Under the pieces are notes generated by a model. The model saw nothing but the letters and a program-made list of their open reading frames with translations. It ran no database searches and was not told the origin of the DNA. This document shows positions 23,845 to 31,618 of a DNA stretch of 35,940 bases, piece by piece. Origin of the DNA: JAIYDJ01 sp031398695 (GTDB lineage: Bacteria > Pseudomonadota > Alphaproteobacteria > Rhodobacterales > Rhodobacteraceae). The stretch is taken from positions 1-35,940 of the forward strand of contig JANNNU010000113.1 in assembly GCA_031398695.1 (NCBI GenBank), written 5' to 3'. A program made the translations under genes and the position numbers. The first letter of the stretch is position 1. Each line of letters starts with the position of its first letter.

Positions 23845-25173
23845 TTAGCGGAACAGGGCCAGCAGGTTCTGCGGCGCCTGGTTGGCAATCGACAGCGACT
23901 GCGTCGCCAGCTGCTGTTGCACCTGCAGGGCCTGCAGGCGGGCCGAGGTTTCTTCCAGATCGGCATCGACCAGCGAGCCAATGCCCGAGGTCAGCGAGTC
24001 GGACAGTTCGCTGATGAAGTCGGCCTGGATCTCGATCCGGCCCTGCGACGAACCAAAGGCCGCCGCTGCGTCGATCGACTGCTTGATCAGACCTTCGATC
24101 GAGTTCAGCGCACCCGTTGCGCCCGAATCGCTGGTCACGTCGATGGTCGAAAGCGCGCCAAGACCGCCGGAGGATGCCGTGGTTCCTGCGGTGCCGTCCG
24201 AGGTGGTCCGCAAGCCGAGCGTCACGGCCGAGTTGGTGACCGACCCCGCAGCCAGACCGTTGGTGATCGTGATCTGGTTGGCGTTGGCACCGGTGCCCAG
24301 CGTGGCCGAATACTGGCTGCTGCTGCTGGTGGCGGCGCCGAAGAAGGCGCTGATCTGCGACTGCAGGTTCCGGGCGACCTCTGCCGTGCCGTCGGTCGCG
24401 CTGGCGACATACTGGAAGGTGCGCGAACCGAGTGTGGTCCCGCCCCCGGCCACGTTCACTGCCACATCATTAAGCTCGATTTCATAGCTGGTGCCAGCCG
24501 TCACCGAACCGATCGAGACGGTGCTTGTTCCGTTGTCGGCGATGGTCGCCAGGTTGGCGGGCACATAGGCCGCGCCGGTCGTGAGAGTGGTGGCACCCGT
24601 CGCTGCGATATCAGTGGCGACACCGGCCCCGGTGCCAAACACCGCCGAGGAGGCCGAGGTGGTGGTCGAAAGGTTCTGACGCGCCACGTTGATCGAACCC
24701 GAGCTTACGTTGCCGGTCGAATCGCGATCCAGCGACGACAGGATGTTCACCGCATCGGTGCTGCTGCCGTCGATCAGGTTCAGCCCATTGAACTGAGCAG
24801 CCTTGACCACCGAGCCAATCTGACTGGTTAGCTCGGTGATGTCGGTCTGGATCTTGGTCCGGTCCACGTTCTCTTCCTGCGCGGCCACGATCTTGCCCTT
24901 CACCTGGGTCAAGAGATCGGTCACCGTTTCGGCGGCCTTGCGGGCCACGGCGATGGTCGAGTTGCCCAGCGCAAGGCTGTCCGAGATGCCCTTGAAGCCT
25001 TTCACATCCGATTCCATCACCTTGGAAATCGCCCAGACGGCGGCGTTGTCCTTGGCGCTGGCGACCGATTTGCCGGTCGAGATTTCCGACTGGGTCATCG
25101 CGAGGTTCTTGTTGATCGACTTCATGGTCTGCAGTGCCACCATGGCAGAGTTGTTGGTCAGGATAGACGACAT
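23845..25173 (-). CDS. fliC: Flagellin
   Basis: 442-aa filament subunit. The N-terminal D0/D1 region (SSILTNNSAMVALQTMKSIN, ISTGKSVASAKDNAAVWAIS) and the C-terminal helix (LQVQQQLATQSLSIANQAPQ then NLLALFR) are standard. The centre, about residues 150-330, is variable, Ala/Thr/Ser/Gly-rich and has no Cys, which might suit O-glycosylation. I use the ATG at 25173, with AAGGA 9 bases upstream, because conserved flagellins start there; the frame is open to 25224 but that extension is not flagellin-like. FlaF and FlbT downstream are its regulators. Only one flagellin is in the window. Confidence 0.95.
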   Translation of the reverse strand: MSSILTNNSAMVALQTMKSINKNLAMTQSEISTGKSVASAKDNAAVWAISKVMESDVKGFKGISDSLALGNSTIAVARKAAETVTDLLTQVKGKIVAAQEENVDRTKIQTDITELTSQIGSVVKAAQFNGLNLIDGSSTDAVNILSSLDRDSTGNVSSGSINVARQNLSTTTSASSAVFGTGAGVATDIAATGATTLTTGAAYVPANLATIADNGTSTVSIGSVTAGTSYEIELNDVAVNVAGGGTTLGSRTFQYVASATDGTAEVARNLQSQISAFFGAATSSSSQYSATLGTGANANQITITNGLAAGSVTNSAVTLGLRTTSDGTAGTTASSGGLGALSTIDVTSDSGATGALNSIEGLIKQSIDAAAAFGSSQGRIEIQADFISELSDSLTSGIGSLVDADLEETSARLQALQVQQQLATQSLSIANQAPQNLLALFR

Positions 25174-25380
25174 GGGAATTCCTTTGCGAATGCCGGCACT
25201 TTTCGCCTGGCGCGGTGAAACCACCCTCGGCGGGGCGGCAGATTGAGGGCGTTCTTTCCAGTGCGTCGGGCCTGCGCCGTTCGCGCCACCCCGTCTTGGG
25301 ATGCAGGGTCAGTTAAGCGGGGAAGTTCTAACGACATGCTAATCGCCCAGCTCGGGATGCACAGCATTTGAAACAAGGGC
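25174..25380 (-). promoter_or_regulatory. Flagellin upstream region with a weak sigma-54-like element
   Basis: This 207-base gap lies between the FlgN-like stop and the flagellin start. On the minus strand, bases 25288-25273 read TGGCGCG, four bases, then GCGCA. This has the -24 GG and -12 GC at the right 10-base spacing but misses the TT of the sigma-54 consensus. It would give a leader of roughly 85 bases. I found no good FliA (sigma-28) site. The leader would be the FlbT target region. The call is tentative. Confidence 0.3.
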
Positions 25381-25731
25381 TTAGAACCTTTTCGTCAATT
25401 CGCCGGTCGGATGCGGCGTGGCGCGCCGACCCTTGGTGTCATAGGTCACCAGCCCCGATCGCGCGGCCTTGATCTCTTCCACCCGGCGGCGCGCGGAGCG
25501 AAAACCGCGCTGGGTCGCCAGCAGGCACGATGCGTTGCGCTGCGCCCGCGCCTGCACGTGCATCAGGGCGGCCACGTCCGACCCGGCTTCCAGTCGCGCC
25601 AGTTCGGCCTCGATCTGAGCGGTCAGGGGGCCGAGACTGCCATACTCGGCGCGCAGAAGTGCCCCGTGCACCTGGTCCAGCAAACCGGCCATTGACGCCG
25701 CCTCGGACCGGGTCGGCGATGCCGCGGTCAT
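25381..25731 (-). CDS. flgN: FlgN-like export chaperone
   Basis: 116-aa helical protein resembling FlgN, the cytoplasmic chaperone for FlgK and FlgL. MAGLLDQVHGALLRAEYGSL and LTAQIEAELARLEAGSD form the first helix pair. QAQRNASCLL-type RNASCLLATQRGFRSARRRVEE, followed by SGLVTYDTKGR, matches the alphaproteobacterial FlgN end (N..LL.....G...A..R......TYD..G). I use the ATG at 25731, overlapping the flgJ stop by 4 bases; upstream in-frame codons belong to antisense shadow. Its clients flgK and flgL are at the other end of the cluster. Confidence 0.7.
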   Translation of the reverse strand: MTAASPTRSEAASMAGLLDQVHGALLRAEYGSLGPLTAQIEAELARLEAGSDVAALMHVQARAQRNASCLLATQRGFRSARRRVEEIKAARSGLVTYDTKGRRATPHPTGELTKRF

Positions 25732-26021
25732 GGCCGGTCCCGGCGTGTCATCGCGTGAAACAGGTGTTCGGCCAGGCCGATGCCGCCGCGTTCCACCATC
25801 TGCCGTGCCTGTTCCTGGCGCAGGAAGGATGCAAACTGCTCTTCCCCGATCCCGCCGCCAAAGCCGCTGTCCGGCATGGCGCCCAATCCGGCATTGGCCA
25901 GCATTTCTGACAGAAAAGCGGCCTCCAAATCGCGGGCCCGGTCCATCAGCACGATATTGTCGCAATGGGGTCTGGACGGGGCTGCGGGAGCTGCTGCGCC
26001 CGAAAGAGGGGAAATCTGCAT
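25728..26021 (-). CDS. flgJ: Rod-binding protein FlgJ, N-terminal domain only
   Basis: 97-aa rod cap/scaffold protein. The rod-binding domain is shown by LEAAFLSEMLANAGLGAMPD, GGGIGEEQFASFLRQEQARQM and GGIGLAEHLFHAM. It has no muramidase domain, the usual state outside the beta/gammaproteobacteria; the separate lytic transglycosylase at 11292-11975 probably supplies the activity. Divergent from fliK, first gene of a pair with the FlgN-like gene. Confidence 0.9.
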   Translation of the reverse strand: MQISPLSGAAAPAAPSRPHCDNIVLMDRARDLEAAFLSEMLANAGLGAMPDSGFGGGIGEEQFASFLRQEQARQMVERGGIGLAEHLFHAMTRRDRP

Positions 26022-26067
26022 GGAAACCTCAACTTTGATCCGATGGGGACCATTATCCGGGCTCGCG

Positions 26068-26082
26068 GTAAACAGGTGGTAA
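26068..26082. promoter_or_regulatory. Weak CtrA-like inverted element between flgJ and fliK
   Basis: The near-palindrome GGTAAACAGGTGGTAACC (26067-26084) contains TTAC-N7-TTAC on the minus strand, which matches 6 of 8 CtrA positions with the correct spacing. It is in the divergent gap, 46 bases from flgJ and 44 from fliK. It could equally bind another symmetric regulator. Confidence 0.2.
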
Positions 26083-26126
26083 CCAGTTGGCGGAATGATC
26101 GGTCAGACAGCGGCAAAAGTCGGACG

Positions 26127-27722
26127 ATGATGATTCCCCAGATGACCTCCTTGATCGCGGACAAACGGGCACCCGCACCGGACCTGTCCGCCAGTGGAAC
26201 CGCCGCCCTCGATGGCGCGGCCTTTCTGTTGGTCTTGGATCCCGGCGCGAGTGGCGCCGGGGCCACAAAGACGCTGGACGCCATCGCGCCAGACCCAGCC
26301 GAGGCGGACGTCGAGGCGGACGATGCACCGAGGACCGACCAACCGCCGATCGCGGGTGATCCATCCATCATAGCGGCACTAAACCTTGGCGCGGCTGTTC
26401 CCGTACCGACGTCACCGGACGCGACCGATGGCGACGCCGAAGTCGAGGCCACCGCTGAAGCCACGGCGGGTGTTCCCGACAGATCTTTGGCCCCGCCCGC
26501 TGTTGCAACGCCTTTCGTGGCCCTGTCCGACCCGCCGGACCGCGCGCAGCTTGGCCCGCAGACAGCGGCAGAACCTGTGCCCGGTACACCGGCGCGAGTT
26601 AGTACGGCGGACCAGTCGAACAGGTCCGCAGGTGATGGGCCAGGCGGCGAGGCGCCCACCGTACGGCATCTGGTCCGGTCGGTCGAATCATCGGTTCTGC
26701 TGCGCGCGGTCGATGCAGGAGGTGTGGCACCGCGGATGGATGGCGAAGGGCTGACGCCCGTGTCACCGCCGGTTACCGAAGCGCGCCCCGCACCGGACGC
26801 GCCGGACATTGTCGGGCAGACCGCCACGCCCTTGCCGGCAAACCCGGTTCTGCAAGCCGTGGCACGGGTCAGCCTGGGGCAGGCGGAGGTCGTGGTGCCG
26901 CTCCTCGCGCAGTTTGTTGCCGGACGCGACGGCTATATCGGACCCGGAGCTGTCGTTGTGACGGACGCCGAACCCGCGCAGGCACAGACCACCCACATTC
27001 CGCGCGCGGCAGAGACGTCGCTGCTGCTGCGCGCGACCGAGGCTGTCTTGTCCCGCGATGATGCGCAGGCCGAGCCCACCGAGCCGCCCGCGCCGCCCGC
27101 GCCGGACGTGCCGGACGTGGCGTCGGATGCGGGACCCGAAGCCGCCATTCGGACGGTCCACGATCGCAGCACAACAACTGCACGGTCGCTGTCCCAGGAG
27201 GCGGCGACCGGGCTGTCCTTCGTGCCAGATGCCACCGCTTTCGCGCAACCTTCCGCCTCGGCGCTTGGTGGCATGGCACCAACGGCCAGCGGAGCCCCTG
27301 CATTTTTACCGGCGGCACCCCATCTTCCGGCCACCACCGCCCCGGCGCTTGTCCTGGCCGTCGCACAATCAGGAACCGGCACGGTAGAGCTTGTGCTGAC
27401 CCCCGAAGATCTTGGCCGCCTTCGGTTCGAGGTGACGCAGACCGGCGACCAGATGCGCATTCACCTGACGGTCGACCGCCCGGAAACGCTGGATCTGTTG
27501 CGCCGCAACGCGGACCAACTGCTGTCCGAATTCCGGCAGGCGGGCTTTGCCGGTGCGACGCTCAGCTTTGCGCAGGGCGGGCAGGGCAGCCCCGGCAGCC
27601 AGCCGCAAACGCCGCAGCCGACCGCTGCCACCGCACCCCCGTCCCCTGCCCCGGATCATCCGGCAACCGCCCCGAACCTTGCGTCGCAACCCGCTGCCGG
27701 CGGGCTGGACTTGCGCCTTTGA
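26127..27722 (+). CDS. fliK: Flagellar hook-length control protein FliK
   Basis: 531-aa secreted ruler protein. Residues 1 to ~410 are low-complexity Ala/Pro/Asp/Thr-rich, as in FliK rulers, with an imperfect internal duplication (about residues 187 and 296). The C-terminal Flg_hook domain begins around ALVLAVAQSGTGTVELVLTP and contains EDLGRLRFEVTQTGDQMRIH and LDLLRRNADQLLSEFRQAGF. This part contacts FlhB to switch export. A Gln/Pro/Ala tail ends the chain. I chose the ATG at 26127; the ORF is open to 25965 but that part overlaps flgJ antisense. ATG at 26142 is an alternative. flgD follows after 10 bases. Confidence 0.9.
   Translation: MMIPQMTSLIADKRAPAPDLSASGTAALDGAAFLLVLDPGASGAGATKTLDAIAPDPAEADVEADDAPRTDQPPIAGDPSIIAALNLGAAVPVPTSPDATDGDAEVEATAEATAGVPDRSLAPPAVATPFVALSDPPDRAQLGPQTAAEPVPGTPARVSTADQSNRSAGDGPGGEAPTVRHLVRSVESSVLLRAVDAGGVAPRMDGEGLTPVSPPVTEARPAPDAPDIVGQTATPLPANPVLQAVARVSLGQAEVVVPLLAQFVAGRDGYIGPGAVVVTDAEPAQAQTTHIPRAAETSLLLRATEAVLSRDDAQAEPTEPPAPPAPDVPDVASDAGPEAAIRTVHDRSTTTARSLSQEAATGLSFVPDATAFAQPSASALGGMAPTASGAPAFLPAAPHLPATTAPALVLAVAQSGTGTVELVLTPEDLGRLRFEVTQTGDQMRIHLTVDRPETLDLLRRNADQLLSEFRQAGFAGATLSFAQGGQGSPGSQPQTPQPTAATAPPSPAPDHPATAPNLASQPAAGGLDLRL
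26685..26717 (+). repeat. FliK internal repeat, copy 1 core
   Basis: Encodes ESSVLLRAVDA at residues 187-197 of FliK. Copy 2 encodes ETSLLLRATEA. Both are followed about 25-35 residues later by a PAPDxPD motif. The DNA differs at many positions, so this is an old duplication. Confidence 0.5.
27012..27044 (+). repeat. FliK internal repeat, copy 2 core
   Basis: Encodes ETSLLLRATEA at residues 296-306 of FliK, 109 residues after copy 1. The following PAPDVPDVASD parallels PAPDAPDIVGQ after copy 1. Confidence 0.5.
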
Positions 27723-27732
27723 AAGGACCGCC

Positions 27733-28383
27733 ATGGACATCGCGCCCACCACCTCTGCCTACCTGCCCGCCAGCGCCCCCGCGCCGGAAAGCGCCATCGT
27801 GTCGGACTACGACACCTTCCTGCTTATGCTGACGACGCAGATGCAGAATCAGGATCCACTGGACCCGGTCGATTCGTCGGACTTTGCAGTGCAGCTGGCT
27901 ACCTTTGCCGGGGTCGAACAGCAGACGCTGACCAACGACCTGCTCGATACGCTGAATGCACAGTTCGGCATGATGAGCATGGCCCAGCTTGCCGGCTGGG
28001 TCGGGCAGGAAGCGCGGGCGGCGGTGCCGGTGTACTATGACGGCACGCCCGTCACGCTTTCGCCCAACCCTGCCGCAATCGCGGATCGCGCCGTTCTGGT
28101 GGTCACCGATTCCAGCGGGCAACTTGTCAGTCGCGAAGAATTGCCGGTGAGCGACGACGCGTATCAGTGGCTGGGCGCCGATGCGGCGGGCAATCCGCTG
28201 CCGACCGGGCTATATACCGTGTCGCTGGAAAGCTATGCCGGCGAGACGCTGGTCGCCACTACCCCGGTCGAATCCTATGCCTTGATCCTCGAGGCGCAAG
28301 GCGGACCCGGCGGCACCGAACTGCTGCTGGCGGGCGGGGTCAAGGTGGCGGCGGAAAGCGTAACGGCCCTGCGGGTGCCATGA
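27733..28383 (+). CDS. flgD: Flagellar hook cap/assembly protein FlgD
   Basis: 216-aa hook scaffold protein. The N-terminal export and assembly part has YDTFLLMLTTQMQNQDPLDP and SDFAVQLATFAGVEQQT, the clearest FlgD motifs. The C-terminal part has the FlgD beta domains (AVLVVTDSSGQLVSREEL, GNPLPTGLYTVSLESYAG). ATG with AAAGGA 5 bases upstream, 10 bases after fliK. It ends 15 bases from the convergent ubiB. The hook gene flgE, expected to use this cap, is not in the window. Confidence 0.95.
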   Translation: MDIAPTTSAYLPASAPAPESAIVSDYDTFLLMLTTQMQNQDPLDPVDSSDFAVQLATFAGVEQQTLTNDLLDTLNAQFGMMSMAQLAGWVGQEARAAVPVYYDGTPVTLSPNPAAIADRAVLVVTDSSGQLVSREELPVSDDAYQWLGADAAGNPLPTGLYTVSLESYAGETLVATTPVESYALILEAQGGPGGTELLLAGGVKVAAESVTALRVP

Positions 28384-28398
28384 CGGCGGCACGGACCG

Positions 28399-29928
28399 TT
28401 ACAAAACCTCGCCTAACACCAGCCCCACGGTCAGTGCCAATGCCACGGCGACCACGGTGGCCCACAACGGCACTGCCCTCTGCGGCTCCAGCGATACCGG
28501 CTGGACCGATTGCCGGATCAGCGCCTGTTCCACCAGACCGGGCAGCCGCGGGCCGAACCGGGCCAGCACCATCACCGTCTGGCGCAGGTCGCGCAGCAAC
28601 GCCAGCGGCCCGACGTTCTTGGTGACATACGACGTCACCACCGGCGAGGCGACCTGCCAGATGTTAATGTGCGGGTCTAGCCCGCGGGCCACGCCCTCGA
28701 CGACGACCATGGTCCGCTGCAACAGGATCAGTTCAGTGCGCGTTTCCATCCCGAACCGTTCGGTGACCTCGAAGAGATACGACAGCAGCCGCGCCATCGA
28801 GATGCGGGTGGCATCCATGCCAAAGATCGGCTCGCCCACCGCGCGCAAGGCACGGGCAAATTCGTCGATGTCACGGTCGGGCGGCACGTAGCCCGCCTCG
28901 AAATGAACCTCGGCCACCCGCCGGTAGTCTTTCTGGATGAACCCCATCAAGATCTCGGCGTAGACCCGGCGGGTGTATTCGTCGATGCGGCCCATGATCC
29001 CGAAATCGAGCGCGATGATGTCGCCGTTCGCCGCCACCTTGAGGTTGCCCTGATGCATGTCGCCGTGAAACAGCCCGTCCCGCAGCGCGTGCGACAAGAA
29101 CAGCGACAACACCCGCGCCGCCAGCATCTTGCGGTCATGCCCGGCCGCGTCGATGGCCGCATTGTCGGCCATGTTGATGCCTTCGGCCCAGGCCAGCGTC
29201 ATCATCTGGCGGCCCGAAAGATCCCACAGCGGTTTCGGAACCTGAAACCCCTCGTCGTCCTTGGTGTTGTCGGCAAACTCAGAGGCGGCCGAACACTCCA
29301 GCCGCAGGTCCAACTCGCCTTTCACCACGCCCTCGAAATGGGTGATCACATCCATCGGCCGCAGGCGGCGGGCAAAGGGGGCCACGATCTCGACCGTCCG
29401 AGCCATCAGATAGAATGCGTCGATGTCGCGCTGAAACGCGCGCGCGATGCCGGGGCGCAACACCTTGACCGCCACATCCTGCCCGGTCTTGCGCAAGGTG
29501 GCCCTGTGCACCTGCGCGATCGACGCCGCCGCAACCGGTTCTGAAAAGGCCGAAAAGATCTGATCGACCGGCATCGTCAGCTCTTCGGCAATCATCTGCT
29601 TGGCAATCGCGGTCGGAAAGGGCGGCAGCTTGTCCTGCAGGTATTGCAATTGCAGCGCCAAGGCATCGCCCACGATGTCGGGCCGGGTCGACAGGATCTG
29701 GCCGAACTTGATGTAGGCCGGGCCCAGCGCCGTCAGCGCCCGCGTCGCCGGCGGCAAAGCCGGATCCCCTCGCAACCCCAGCCACTTGAACGGCCAGCCA
29801 ATGACCTTTGCGGCAAACCGCGCGCGGGGCGGGGCCTGAAACGCCGCGAGGACCACGTCGAGCGCGCCCGTCCGCTCCAGTGTCGCAAGCGTCCGGATCA
29901 GCCGCCATATATTGTGCGGTCCCCTCAC
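28399..29928 (-). CDS. ubiB: UbiB, atypical kinase-like ubiquinone synthesis protein
   Basis: 509-aa membrane-associated protein of the ABC1/ADCK/UbiB family, an atypical kinase/ATPase required for ubiquinone synthesis (old name: 2-octaprenylphenol 6-hydroxylase). It has the KxGQ motif (ALGPAYIKFGQILSTRPDIV), the Ala-rich loop (AAASIAQVHRA), the ATP lysine in DVAVKVLRPG, catalytic HGDMHQGNL and LDFGIMG. The C-terminal hydrophobic helix (VVAVALALTVGLVLGEV) anchors it in the inner membrane. The start is GTG, overlapping the ubiE stop by 4 bases; the two form a short operon unrelated to flagella. Confidence 0.95.
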   Translation of the reverse strand: MRGPHNIWRLIRTLATLERTGALDVVLAAFQAPPRARFAAKVIGWPFKWLGLRGDPALPPATRALTALGPAYIKFGQILSTRPDIVGDALALQLQYLQDKLPPFPTAIAKQMIAEELTMPVDQIFSAFSEPVAAASIAQVHRATLRKTGQDVAVKVLRPGIARAFQRDIDAFYLMARTVEIVAPFARRLRPMDVITHFEGVVKGELDLRLECSAASEFADNTKDDEGFQVPKPLWDLSGRQMMTLAWAEGINMADNAAIDAAGHDRKMLAARVLSLFLSHALRDGLFHGDMHQGNLKVAANGDIIALDFGIMGRIDEYTRRVYAEILMGFIQKDYRRVAEVHFEAGYVPPDRDIDEFARALRAVGEPIFGMDATRISMARLLSYLFEVTERFGMETRTELILLQRTMVVVEGVARGLDPHINIWQVASPVVTSYVTKNVGPLALLRDLRQTVMVLARFGPRLPGLVEQALIRQSVQPVSLEPQRAVPLWATVVAVALALTVGLVLGEVL

Positions 29929-30665
29929 AGTTTCCAGCCTGAATGGAGTGCTGCGACCCCCATCGTCAGGTTACGATACTTGACCTGTCCGAAGCCCGCC
30001 GCGCGGATCATGCCCGCAAACGACTCCTGGTCCGGAAACTGCCGGATCGATTCGACCAGATACTGATAGCTGTCGCGATCGCCGGTCACGACCTTGCCCA
30101 AGGCCGGGATCACGTTGAACGAATAGCGGTCGTAGGCCCATTGCACCGCGTCGTTCGGAATGTGGCTGAATTCGAGTACCATGATCCGCCCGCCGGGCTT
30201 CAGCACCCGGTAAGCCTCGCGCAGCGCGTCGGGAATCCGGGTGACGTTCCTGATGCCAAAGGAAATCGTGTAGACATCGAACGACGCGTCGGCAAACGGC
30301 AGCGCCATCGCGTCGCCTTCGATCCAGTCGACGAAACTTGCCTCGGGCTCGGTGCGCAGCTTGCCGGCCTCTAGCATCGCCGCCGTCATGTCGCACACCA
30401 CGGCCGTCGCGCCGGGCGCGCGGCGCAAGAACCGAAACGCAACGTCACCGGTGCCGCCCGCCACATCCAGCAACCGCTGGCCGGGCCGGGGCGCCAGCCA
30501 ATCCATCATCGCATCCTTCCACAGCCGGTGCACGCCGCCCGACATCAGGTCGTTCATGATGTCGTACTTGCTGGCAACCGAGGAAAACACGCCATGCACC
30601 CGCCCAGCCTTTTCGCCTTCGGGCACCGTCTGAAATCCGAAATGGGTGGTGGGGTCTTCGCTCAT
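29925..30665 (-). CDS. ubiE: UbiE, ubiquinone/menaquinone C-methyltransferase
   Basis: 246-aa SAM-dependent methyltransferase that C-methylates the benzoquinone ring intermediate of ubiquinone (and demethylmenaquinone where present). GVFSSVASKYDIMNDLMSGG and HRLWKDAMMDWL are UbiE signatures. The SAM loop is LLDVAGGTGDVAFRFL, then AVVCDMTAAMLEAG, MALPFADASFD and the late PGGRIMVLEFSH. I use the ATG at 30665; the frame is open to 30749 but conserved sequence starts with MSEDPTTHFGF. A sigma-70-like promoter is 29 bases upstream. Confidence 0.96.
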   Translation of the reverse strand: MSEDPTTHFGFQTVPEGEKAGRVHGVFSSVASKYDIMNDLMSGGVHRLWKDAMMDWLAPRPGQRLLDVAGGTGDVAFRFLRRAPGATAVVCDMTAAMLEAGKLRTEPEASFVDWIEGDAMALPFADASFDVYTISFGIRNVTRIPDALREAYRVLKPGGRIMVLEFSHIPNDAVQWAYDRYSFNVIPALGKVVTGDRDSYQYLVESIRQFPDQESFAGMIRAAGFGQVKYRNLTMGVAALHSGWKL

Positions 30666-30693
30666 GGTGCTTGCCGTCCTTGCTACTGATGCA

Positions 30694-30721
30694 CTTATAG
30701 GACGACCCGTCGCCGCTGCAA
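30694..30721 (-). promoter_or_regulatory. Predicted sigma-70 promoter of ubiE-ubiB
   Basis: On the minus strand: TTGCAG (-35), 16 bases, TATAAG (-10), giving a leader of about 20 bases before the ubiE ATG. The same -10 region on the plus strand reads TTATAG with TTGCCG 18 bases upstream (30671-30676), a possible weaker promoter for mutM. The two would overlap back to back. Confidence 0.5.
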
Positions 30722-30748
30722 TGCGCCAACCTGTCCGAGATGCCCGCA

Positions 30749-31618
30749 ATGCCCGAACTGCCCGAGGTTGAAACCGTCCGCCGCGGCCTGCTGCCGGTCA
30801 TGGAAGGTCAGCGTATCGACCGCGCGCAGGTCAACCGTCCCGACCTGCGCTGGCCGCTGCCCGACCGGATGGCAGACCGGCTGACCGGGGCGACCGTGAC
30901 GGCCCTGCGGCGCAGGTCCAAGTACATCCTGGCCGACCTCGACTCTGGCGAGACGCTGCTGATCCACCTCGGCATGTCGGGTCGCATCCTGATCTCGGGA
31001 CAGATGGTGGGCGACTTTCATCACGATCACCCCGTTGCGCAAAAACACGACCATGTCGTGTTCGACATGGGCAACGGCGCGCGCATCACCTTCAACGACG
31101 CCCGGCGGTTTGGTGCGATGGACCTGATGGCGACGCTGACTGCCGACGCGCACCCCCTGCTGGCCCGCCTCGGCCCCGAACCGCTGGGCAACGCCTTTGA
31201 CGAGGCCTATCTGGCCCAGCGCCTGAAGGGCCGGATGACCCCGATCAAGTCCGCGCTGCTCGACCAGACGGTGATCGCGGGGCTTGGCAACATCTATGTC
31301 TGCGAAGCGCTGTATCGCGCCCGAATCTCGCCCTTGCGGCTGGCCGCCAGCCTGAGCGCCGCCGACACCGCGGCCCTCGTCCCGATCATCCGCGACGTTC
31401 TGACCGAGGCGATCACCGCCGGCGGGTCTTCCTTGCGCGACTACCGCCAGACCGATGGCGAGCTTGGCTATTTCCAGCACCGCTTTGCCGTTTACGACCA
31501 TGAAGGCGACCCCTGCCCGCTGTGCGCCAACCCGATCCTTCGCACGGTGCAGTCCGGCCGGTCGTCGTTCCACTGCCCCATCTGCCAGCCAAACCCCGGA
31601 GCCGCCCATGAGCCATGA
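30749..31618 (+). CDS. mutM: Formamidopyrimidine-DNA glycosylase (MutM/Fpg)
   Basis: 289-aa repair enzyme removing 8-oxoguanine and formamidopyrimidines, with AP-lyase activity. The start is set by chemistry: the catalytic nucleophile is the N-terminal Pro exposed after Met removal, in MPELPEVETVRRG. That requires the ATG at 30749; the ATG at 30740 would bury Pro. Lys58 (Lys57 after Met removal) in RRRSKYILADL is the conserved lesion-contacting lysine. The C-terminal zinc finger C-x2-C...C-x2-C (CPLCANPI, FHCPICQP) is complete, preceded by the H2TH region (DQTVIAGLGNIYVCEALYRA). Overlaps the next gene by 11 bases. Confidence 0.96.
   Translation: MPELPEVETVRRGLLPVMEGQRIDRAQVNRPDLRWPLPDRMADRLTGATVTALRRRSKYILADLDSGETLLIHLGMSGRILISGQMVGDFHHDHPVAQKHDHVVFDMGNGARITFNDARRFGAMDLMATLTADAHPLLARLGPEPLGNAFDEAYLAQRLKGRMTPIKSALLDQTVIAGLGNIYVCEALYRARISPLRLAASLSAADTAALVPIIRDVLTEAITAGGSSLRDYRQTDGELGYFQHRFAVYDHEGDPCPLCANPILRTVQSGRSSFHCPICQPNPGAAHEP

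Noticed and set aside
28374..28392. GTGCC/GGCAC hairpin at the flgD stop, before ubiB
   Set aside because: Only 5 bp with an 8-base loop and no T tract; too weak to call a terminator.
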